DNA from: Argopecten irradians
Taxonomy: Eukaryota; Mollusca; Bivalvia; Pectinida; Pectinidae
DNA length: 64,000 nt
Direction of reading: 5' to 3'
Assembly: GCF_041381155.1 (NCBI RefSeq)
Contig: NC_091143.1
Location: 43,272,332 to 43,336,331 of the forward strand
This document shows positions 20,650 through 29,407 of the stretch, piece after piece. Positions within the stretch are counted from its first letter, which is position 1. Every line of letters begins with the position of its first letter. Made by a program: the position numbers and the translations under genes. The notes beneath the pieces are model-generated. The model was not told the origin of the DNA. It searched no databases and worked only from the letters and a program-made list of their open reading frames with translations.

Positions 20650-22599
20650 AGAGTTCTTCAGAAAAAATCAGGAAATTCTTGTCAACTCTGATCCAAAAAA
20701 AATCCTTATTGTGAAGGTAACTGAGCTATGATGGTCGTGACATATTCACACTTCAGGTGCCCTGAGTACAGTAAATTACACATTCCACAACAATAAAACT
20801 GCCCGAGGGTATAGAACAACGCGCAGCTATAAAACACTTGGGTCATGTGTGTCATTGTCTTTCAATAAGAATCTTCAATCAGAAGATGAACTTTTTTGAA
20901 ATCATCCCATAATTGCATCTAGATTGTCTTTTTTCTTTAGTTTACACAAGCAATTGAGGATTAATATGCACGTTTTTTGTTTGTTTGTTTGTTTGATTTA
21001 TTAAGGTCCTATTAACAGCTATGGTCATGTAAGGACGGCCTCCCATGTAAGCGGTATGTTGCGTGTATGTTGTGCGAGGTGCGTGTTTTGGGAGACTGTG
21101 GTATTTTCATGTTGTGTCTTCTTGTATAGTGTAGTTGTTTTTTGACATTCGTTTGTTAAAGCTGCAGCAGGCATTCTTAAAAAATAGAATGAAAGAAAGA
21201 AAGGCCGATTGTAAGACAGATTTCCAAAGATGATATTTATCTTAATATTCCTTACGGTTCTCTTTCATTAAATTTAACGTTCATATTATCACCATGTGAT
21301 CTCTCATATCAACATTTTCTTTTACTCTTAATTTTCTATTTATATACGATGACACCGTCATTTATTGTCAGCAGCATAGAGTTCTATTACATGTCATGTC
21401 ATCGTGATGAGAAGAAAATGCACGTTTTGCATGAAATACATGAAAAGTGTACCTATACACTTTTTAGTCTGGTATTTGTTTCCTCTTACTCGTATTCATA
21501 TATTTATATTTTCTTGTAGTGTATACGTATCATCATTGAATTCAAATTTGTGTTAAAATCAAATTGGCATTGACTGACTCGGGCGACGGTTCAAAAGGGT
21601 TCAAAATGGCTGAAATTACCACAATGTTCTATTCAGTTCTTAGGTGTGATGCAATGGAAACATTTACTCTTACTCTTAAAGAGTTTACTATAACATAGTG
21701 TATATATTATGATAATCTCATTATTGTGCATGTTTTGTTTTCAATTTCCATGGGAAATGCGTTAATCTTCGTAGGAACAAGTGAGATCGTCTCTGGTTTT
21801 AGTCCCCTAGCCTAAGCAAACAAATATTTTTAAAGAACGCTTAGCACAAATGGAATGGGCCGACTGGTTGCCCGTTGTTTACTGTCCTAGTCTTTGTTAA
21901 ATTTGCATAACGTCAAAAAATATATACTAAAAATATCTTCAAAATTCGATCTGATCTTAAATCAGAATGATCAGAATGAAGGGTTCCAATCAATTTCTAC
22001 TTGAATACATCAAGCTCAGTGATATGAAGTATACATAAAGTCGTTCCACATTTGGTACCTGCTCGTTGATTTTTAGTTAATGTGATACTAAAAATAAACA
22101 CGCCATGCATCTTATATATGTTATGTAGACTGGTATGATAGCGTTTGCTTTTTTAAGTCTCCACAATGTATTTACACTTCATTTACTTAAATAATTGACT
22201 GAGGGCAACCATGTACTACTTCCTTTGCAAAATATTTGAAAACAAATATACAAGTATTTTGATACTTTAGGAATGCATAATCGGTATTCAATTGTATATG
22301 CGCGTTTCTTATATTCCTACTTGCTGTCTGATATTGAAATTTCAATTCCATTATATACATTCCTTGTAAAATGTAGTATAACACAGTCATAAATAGTTAT
22401 GTATGGTAACGAACTTTCCATACGCAAAAACAACGCTGGTCTACAGCCTCGGGCATCGTTTTGATCACTTGTTTATTATCATAACTCGCTGGGCACAGGT
22501 CACTGGATCGGCACTGGTCACTTCCCGTAATAACGACAATTTATGGCGTTTTTACGACTAAATTTCGACAAAAAATCCCTTAACTTCCAGTTGTATCAG
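20650..22599. other. Shared intergenic region between the two divergent GY-rich genes
   Basis: About 2 kb containing the upstream regions of both genes. It holds a reverse SINE-like 3' fragment at 20974-21131 (TTTG repeats to CTTCTTGTATAGTG) and a scrap near 21840-21885 (TGGAATGGGCCGACTGG). Otherwise it is AT-rich with no open frame of note. Confidence 0.6.
20974..21131 (-). mobile_element. SINE-like element, 3' fragment
   Basis: (TTTG)n then GATTTATTAAGGTCCTATTA and GGACGGCCTCCCATGTAAGC, cut at the CTTGTATAGTG point. It lies about 330 bp upstream of the TATA box of paralogue A. Confidence 0.8.
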
Positions 22600-22607
22600 T
22601 ATAAATA
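22600..22607 (+). promoter_or_regulatory. TATA box of paralogue B
   Basis: TATAAATA about 30 bp upstream of a 5'UTR exon (about 22630-22669) that ends ACGTTCAG|GTAATA. Its arrangement mirrors that of paralogue A. Confidence 0.75.
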
Positions 22608-22860
22608 TGACAGTGAAACTTCTCCAAACCATTCTCAATTTTCATTCTACATTGAATAACGACGTTCAGGTAATATCGACATCTCTTTCGTATTGTATTC
22701 ATCTTCTCATGATATTCATGTCGTTATCACAATAATGTTTCAGTTAAATGTAGCATATGATTGTTTTCTTATCAGTTATTAATTTTAGCATCATCTTTTG
22801 TTTGTTAACTAAAATTCCTATTACAAATAATTGTGTTACAGTCCTTGCCCATCTGTAACC

Positions 22861-23725
22861 ATGATGAAGGTAGTACTTATCCTGTCCTGTCTGTTGGCTT
22901 GTGCTTTCTGTCATTACTATGGTATGTAGTACCAAGTACTCTGTGATTGTTGACTTTACATCATTAAAGATGCTCCACCGCTGACAAATGGTGTTTTTTC
23001 ACTATCAAAAACAGAAGCAGACGATTTAGTATTTTTCCTTAGTTTTGGTTATTTTACACCATTACCACCATTGAACAGTTTGAGCTTCCAATTTTACTTC
23101 AAGTTAAAAATATGAAAAATAATAAATTGCATCCCGAAAAAATTCCGTGGCACTATATCTTATATGGAATGAAGTACTGATTGCGCATGCACCAAAGGCA
23201 AAATAAATTATTTAAAATTATTTTCTGTGTTAATTAGACATATATATATATATATATACATGATTAATCACCAAATATTGTTCAAATGATGAATATCATT
23301 TATGCTCTGTCGGCGGTGGAGCATCTTTAAGTAGACATATTGATTCAATTGACATAATATTTTAAAGCATAACACAAAATCACGAATTTAGGATACTATT
23401 TATTTCGTAACACGATGGAAATTCGACGGTGTTTTAAAACTTGAATGGGAAAGACCATATGAAATGAGTTGATTTTTGCTTGCGGTAGATACATAAGAAC
23501 TTTGTGTGTACAATTGATTTCATCTTTTTTACAGACACTTCGTATGGCTATGGCTTGGGACCAGTAATTGATGTTGGTTTTGGAAGAAATGCTGGCTATG
23601 GTGGACTTGTATCCGGAATTAGATATGGTAACAACTTCCCTGGGGTATACGGACAAGGCAGTTTCGGACGTGGATATGGAAGAGCGTGGCCGAGACAAAG
23701 TCCAGTTGTATTCGGTGGATATTGA
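22861..23725 (+). CDS. Secreted Gly/Tyr-rich small protein, paralogue B (83 aa)
   Basis: Coding exons are 22861-22921 and 23535-23725. The first encodes the signal peptide MMKVVLILSCLLACAFC plus HYY and is part of an 80-bp exon (22842-22921) whose acceptor is TGTTACAG. The second encodes a body with repeated GY and YG pairs, ending GSFGRGYGRAWPRQSPVVFG then GY and stop. The stop is followed by a 3'UTR donor at 23743 (ATTTCAG|GTAAAT) and a last exon from 24020 (TTTTGCAG) with AATAAA at 24085. Against paralogue A the signal peptide, the HY start of the mature part, GSFGRGYG and the P-(V/I)-GGY end are conserved, while the middle has diverged. Intron 2 hosts a MITE. Likely secreted; role unknown. 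The mature region is basic and Cys-free. Confidence 0.88.
22964..23330 (-). mobile_element. TTAA-flanked 360-bp MITE, copy 3, in intron 2 of paralogue B
   Basis: Body 22968-23326 with TTAA at 22964-22967 and 23327-23330. It is inverted relative to the copy at 1824 and its interior is well preserved. It accounts for more than half of this 613-bp intron. Confidence 0.88.
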
Positions 23726-24084
23726 GACCGGTGTCATTTCAGGTAAATTAATTGATTTCTTATTAAAAAAGTATTAGATTAGATTATTTTCCTTTGTGAA
23801 TAGCATATTCAAACACCGACAAACTCAAGCCAGGGTTTTACATATAAACTTCATTATGAACAAAGTCTGTAACAATTATTTTTTATCTTCTGTGTGAAGA
23901 AAAATATCGTGAATACACTGTAGAAAGTATTTTGTAGCTCATGCTTACGCATATCTTCAGTATGTTTAACATTGTCCTCATAATGTTATTTAACATGTCG
24001 TTTTACTTTTCTTTTGCAGAATCGCTTCATCAACGTATTTTTTCATATTTGCTAAAACTATCATGTTTGTTTACGGAATATTTC

Positions 24085-24090
24085 AATAAA
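24085..24090 (+). terminator. Polyadenylation signal of paralogue B
   Basis: AATAAA about 65 bp into the predicted 3'UTR exon that begins at 24020. Confidence 0.75.
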
Positions 24091-24114
24091 AATTTTAAGT
24101 TAATGGAAACGTGA

Positions 24115-25279
24115 TTTTGTTTTAATTTCAATTTAAGCGAAACGATTGAATAATATGCAAAAGAAATATCCTTAGTTGTAATGTACCTTATAGTTATATC
24201 GTATTAAAATTACATATTTTCAATCGCATGTAACTGAAATAGCTAGATTGTTCGCATTTCTACCCTCTCCCCGCCGATGTCGAGTTACCGAGTGTTTAGA
24301 CTGGTTGTATATGGTTACTCAACGAACTCAAATATAGAAATTCTTTGTATATTACGTAAAAGTTAGAATATATGTGATTTGACATTGTCTGGCCAAACGT
24401 GTGGATATATATGTGATTTTCGGTCACAATTTGACATTGAAAGAACAAAACAGTTTGTCACATGACATCGACAGGACAAAGGTGTGCAGTGATTATTTTT
24501 CGTTGATAGGACAAAATAAAAGTTTGGTACTGCATGTTACACAAGTCAAGAAAAGATTTTCATAGCCCATTAACACCAATATGTGTCGTTAGTATGAAGT
24601 AGATGTACAGGCAACGTAATCAATCTACATGCATATAGCTACATGTTAAAAACGAAAATTGAAAATATGTATTCTATACTATTATTCTATTTCTATTCTA
24701 TTTTATTCTATACTATATTCATGTATTGTAAGTGTGTATTTTTTAATTGACATGATTATCTTCGTCTGTTGCCACATTATTACCGAGTTTGAATCTGGTC
24801 ATAGACTGCATCCGTTTCTGAGCTACTCTAAGTTTCATCTTTGTTCTGTTTTTTTTACTGATGCTCAGGGAACGCAACCGATTGTATAGTAATGTACATT
24901 TGTATTTTATAGACATTCACATTAGTTTTATTTTGTCAGCTTCATTTTCTTTCCTTTTGGGCAAAGGGTATGATTTGCTGTTACCACAGGTTTACGATGC
25001 GCAAAAAAAAAAAAAAAAAAAAAAAAAATTACTAAAAATACTGAAAGGTTGTTTACTTAGCCCTGTATATCCCATCTCCAGAAAATGGGGTAATTAATTT
25101 TAAAATGCTCTGAACACCACAGAATCATCCGATCTATATATTTTTTAGCTTACATTGAAGACAATTCCTTACTGGTCACTATGGTATATGATATGATGGG
25201 ATTATGGGCGAATTTTATTTCATGTCGAAAGTTGAATTACGAGGATTCGTGTATAAATCTTTAGTCGGAAAAGTACACG
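24115..25279. other. Non-coding stretch with a poly(A)-tailed sequence
   Basis: CACAGGTTTACGATGCGC followed by a 26-base A run at 25003-25028. A similar junction (CACAGGTTTACGACGCGCGC plus A-run) occurs at about 63655-63688 and, inverted, at about 26746-26775. This suggests the 3' end of a retroposed family. Decayed repeats around TTTGACATT and GACAGGACAAA lie at 24380-24520. Confidence 0.45.
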
Positions 25280-25688
25280 CTACATCCCCAATCTGATTAA
25301 AATACAGATTTTATAACCACTCGTTATATAAAGGATCTGACAATATCCCGTAGGGGGTCACGTCCAGATGACCTTTGTACCAAACGTGGTCTTCATATCA
25401 GATACATTTTCTACACCTTGTCACATCCATTGTAAACGATATTTCGACCCAACATACATATACGATTAGCTCTATTGTGCTCTTTGGGCGAGATGACTAC
25501 GTAAACGAAAATAATTCTGACAGTTTTTCAATTATTTTGTCCCTGAAATTCACTGTCAAAATTTTGCAAGTAGCAATTTGATTGGCCATTTCCAAAGGTC
25601 ACCTCGACATGACCCCTAATGGGATTTTCTCAGATCCTCAAACGTAGTGATAATAAGGATCTGTATTTTAATCAGATTGGCTACATCC
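25280..25688. mobile_element. 393-bp MITE with 8-bp target-site duplication
   Basis: The element (25288-25680) begins CCAATCTGATTAAAATACAG and ends with the complement CTGTATTTTAATCAGATTGG. Further inward the inverted similarity continues (AAGGATCTGA, GGGGTCA). CTACATCC at 25280-25287 is repeated at 25681-25688. An 8-bp duplication fits a hAT-type transposase, though the termini are not the usual CAGGG. The 68-codon open frame inside is incidental. Confidence 0.85.
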
Positions 25689-25714
25689 CCAGGTCACGAT
25701 TCCCTAGTATTTTT

Positions 25715-26745
25715 AGGTCATCTGACCCGTCCGATGTCCGGCGTGCGTAAACCTTTCATTCAAACGACTTCTTCTTAATAACTGGAAGGCCCAGGGTACT
25801 CATATTTGGCCTGTAGGTTGCTGGGATTGAGGGCTACCAAGTTTGTTCAAATAAATGACCTTGACCTTCATTCAAGGTCACGAGGGTCAAATAGGCTAAA
25901 ATCTTTAAACGACTTCTTCTCAAGAACCAGAAGGCCCAGGGTACTGATATTTGGCCTGTAGGTTGCTGATAAGGATGGCTACCAAGTTTGTTCAAATGAA
26001 TGACCTTGATCTTCATTGAAGGTCACAGGGGTCAAATAGGCTAAAATACTTTAAACAACTTCTTGTGAATAACTAAGAGGCCTAGAGACCTGATATTAGG
26101 CCTCTGGCATGCTGGGATGAAGAGCTACCAAGTTTGTTCAAATAAATGACCTTGACCTTCATTCAAGGTCACAAGGGTCAAATAGGCTAAAATCTTTAAA
26201 TGATTTCTTCTCAAGAACCAGAAGGCCCAGGGTACTGATATTTGGCCTGTAGGTTGCTGAAAAGGATGGCTACCAAGTTTGTTCAAATAAATGATCTTGA
26301 ACTTCATTCAAGGTCACGAGGGTCAAATAGGCTAAAATCTTTAAACGACTTCTTCTCAAGAACGAAAGGCCCAGGGTACTGATATTGGGCCCGTAGGATG
26401 CTGGGACGAAAGGCTACCAAGTTTGTTCAAATAAATGACCTTGATCGTCATTCAAGGTCACAGGGGTCAAATAGGCTATAACCATTTAAACAACATCTTG
26501 TGAATAATGAAGAGGTTTAGGGACCTGATATTGGGCCTGTGGCATGCTGGGATGAAGGGCTACCAAGTTTGTTCCAATGAATGACCTTGATCTTCATTAA
26601 AGGTCACGGGGGTCAAATAGGCTAAAATCTTTAAATGACTTCTTCTCAAGAACTAGAAGGCCAAGGGTACTGATATTGGACATGTAGCATGCTTGGATGG
26701 AGGGCTATCAAGTTTATTCAAATGAATGACCTTGAGGTTTTTTTT
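25715..26745 (+). mobile_element. Pearl-like element with FTZ-F1/ERR-like core, 3'-truncated
   Basis: The head AGGTCATCTGACCCG is the same terminus as the element at 29408. It is followed by a short CCG-rich stretch and about seven core units of roughly 147 bp. Each core has TGACCTTGA...TCAAGGTCA and ACCAAGTTTGTTCAAA. This core belongs to the 27160-28968 family, not to the 29408 family. It ends abruptly at a TTTTTTTT-GCGCGC junction. Confidence 0.8.
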
Positions 26746-26821
26746 GCGCGCACGTCGTAAACCTGTGCTGTTACTTTTATAAAAATTGAATTATATTATG
26801 CATGTGTTGATGTGCTTTTAC

Positions 26822-27076
26822 CTGATTTCAGCGTCATCATTTGGTTCTTTCATTAGCTTTGATAACTTTGGTGAAAGTCTACTTTTCAATTGACTGGTAG
26901 TAGCAGTGTTGTACAACTCGCGAGCTGATACTGGAAACTGATTTTTGTTATCAATTATTTCGAATATAATTTCATCCCAAGAACAAGGATGTATTTGATA
27001 GGCTCGAAGATTTTTTTTCAGAGAATTTCCGGTCTTCCAAAAGGTACATTTTTGACGATCGCTTGCTTAAAATCAC
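26822..27076 (-). pseudogene. Left-arm copy of an internal coding exon, frameshifted
   Basis: Bounded by TTGCAG|GTGATT and ATCAG|GTAAAAG on the minus strand. It matches the right-arm exon at 63346-63601 except for about seven changes, including one A fewer in an A-run. This shifts the frame after about 10 codons and brings an early stop. The right-arm copy is open throughout. Either this copy is dead or the A-run length is a sequencing error. Confidence 0.65.
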
Positions 27077-27159
27077 CTGCAAGCATAGACAAGATATACA
27101 TGTATATGAAAGAAGTTAGCACACATACATGTACATTAGTATATGTAGTATAATTTTTA

Positions 27160-28968
27160 ACTCACCTGCCCGAAGGGCAAGTAAGCTTATGCTATGGTGC
27201 AGCGTCCGTCGTCCGTCCGTCGTCCGGTCCCGTCCGGCGTCAACTTTTCCATTTAAACAACTTCTTCTCCAAAACTTGGACACCTAGAGTCCTGAAATTT
27301 GAGTTATAGCATGCTGGGATGAAGGGCTACCAAGTTTGTTCAAATGAATGACCTTGACCTTCATTCAAGGTCACAGGGGTCAAAAAGGCTAAAATCTTTA
27401 AACGACTTCTTCTTAATAACCAAGAGGTCTAGGGACCTGATATTGAGCCTGATGCATGGTGGGATCAAGGGCTACCAAGTTTGTTCAAATGAATGACCTT
27501 GACCTTCATTCAAGGTCACAGGGTCAAATAGGCTAAAATCTTTAAATGACTTCTTCTCAAGAATCAGAAGGCCAAGGGTACTGATATTGAGCATGTAGCA
27601 TGCTGAGATGAAGGGCTTCCAAGTTTGTTCAAATGAATGACCTTGACTTTCATTCAAGGTCACAGGGGTCAAATAGGCTAAAAATTTTAAATGACTTCTT
27701 TTTAATAACCAAGAGGCCTAGGAACCTGATATTGGGCCTGTGGCATGCTGGGATAGATGGCAACCAAGTTTGTTCAAATAAATGACCTTGACCTTCATTC
27801 AAGGTCACAGGGGTCAAAAAAGCTAAAATCTTTAAACGACTTCTTCTTAATAACCAGGAGGCCTAGGGACCTGATATGGGGCCTGTGGCATGCTGGGATC
27901 AAGGGCTACCAAGTTTGTTCAAATAAATGACCTTGACCTTCATTCAAGGTCACAGTGGTCAAAAAGGCTAAAATCTGTAAACGACTTCTTCTTAATAACC
28001 AAACACGTCTAGGGACCTGATATTGAGTCTGATGCATGGTGGGATCAAGGGCTACCAAGTTTGTTCAAATGAATGACCTTGACCTTCATTCAAGGTCACT
28101 AGAGTCAAATAGGCTAAAATCTTTAAACCACTTCTTTTTAATAACCAAGAGGCATAGGAACCTGATATTAGACCTGTGACATACTGGGATAGAGTGCTAC
28201 CAAGTTTGTTCAAATGAATGGACTTGACCTTCACTCAAGGTCACAGGGATCAAATAACCAAGAGGCCTAGAGACCCGATATTTGGCATGTAACATGCTGG
28301 GATGAAGGACTACCAAGCTTGTTCAAATGAATGACCTTGACTTTCATTCAAGGTCACAGGAGTCAAAAAGGCTAAAAAAATTCAACGACTTCTTAATACC
28401 CAAACAGTCTAGGGACCTGATATTGGGCCTATGACATGCAGGGATCAAGGCCTAGTGCTACCAAGTTTCTTCGAATGAATGACCTTACCTTCAATCATTC
28501 AAGGTCAAAGGGGTCAGATAGGCTAAAATCTTTAAACAACTTCTTCTTAATAACCAAGAGGGCTAGAGACTGATATTGGGCATGTGATATGTTGGGATGA
28601 AGCGCTACAAATTTTGTTCAAATGAATGACCTTGACTTTCATTCAAGGTCACAGGGGTCAAATAGGCTAAAATCTTTAAAAGACTTCTTAAAAACCAAAA
28701 GGCATAGGGACCTGATATTAGGCCTGTGGCATGCTGGGATGAAGGGCTACCAAGTTTGTTCAAAAGAATGATCTTGACCTTCATTCAAGGTCACAGTGGT
28801 CAAATAGGCTAAAATCTTTAAACGACTTTTTTTTGATAACCAAGAGGCAAAGAGGCCTCTAATGTGCTTAGGGATGATATAAATTCTTATTTACTCTATT
28901 TGTTAAGTATGAACTATGTATAATTACCAGATTGCAGGTGAGCGATTCGGGCCCATTGGGCCCTTGTT
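27160..28968 (+). mobile_element. Pearl-like element, complete, about 11 core units
   Basis: Head hairpin CTCACCTGCCCGAAGGGC, CCGT/CGTC microsatellite, then about 11 units of roughly 147 bp with ACCAAGTTTGTTCAAATGAA, TGACCTTGA...TCAAGGTCA and GACTTCTTCTTAATAACCAA. The tail is CAGGTGAGCGATTCGGGCCC and then the complement of GGGCCC before CTTGTTT. The head GCTCACCTG and tail CAGGTGAGC are complementary. Its partner in the other arm is 62146-63262, with about 6 units. Confidence 0.85.
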
Positions 28969-29274
28969 TGTATATGAATTTTTATTTGATTTCTCTCTTT
29001 CCTTTTGTTTAAACAGTCTATGTTCTCCACTTCATTAATTTGTTTATTATATCAATGTAGTAGTGATTTGTATACCCGTCACCTATCTGTATAATTCACG
29101 TAACGACACGTGTATCAGTACGTGACACAAACGTGTGTTGCACGAGCGATTAAGAAGTTTTATACGTTGATATAAACATCATTTGAACGTCACTGTTTGC
29201 CATTCTTTCGTGAGTATACATCTTTTCCTACTTAAAATGTAAGTGTATTATGTTTATACCACAAAACGAACAAG
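28969..29274. other. Arm spacer, no gene
   Basis: Present inverted at about 61853-62145. Contains ACGTGTATCAGTACGTGACA, a near-palindromic stretch. No open frame of note. Confidence 0.5.
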
Positions 29275-29407
29275 AGGCCCAAGAAGCGTTGACGGTCACC
29301 TGAGTGCTGCTAGAGAAAGAGCATTGCACAAACTTGATTCAAATCTGTAAAAAGTATTTACGAATCAGAATAAAATTTTAAAGTTGAACCTCCGTATTAG
29401 AATTTTT

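Noticed and set aside
25834-28234. Five minus-strand frames of about 60-66 codons rich in LTLVTLNEGQGHLFEQTW
   Set aside because: They are translations of the TGACCTTGA-type core repeat, not genes.
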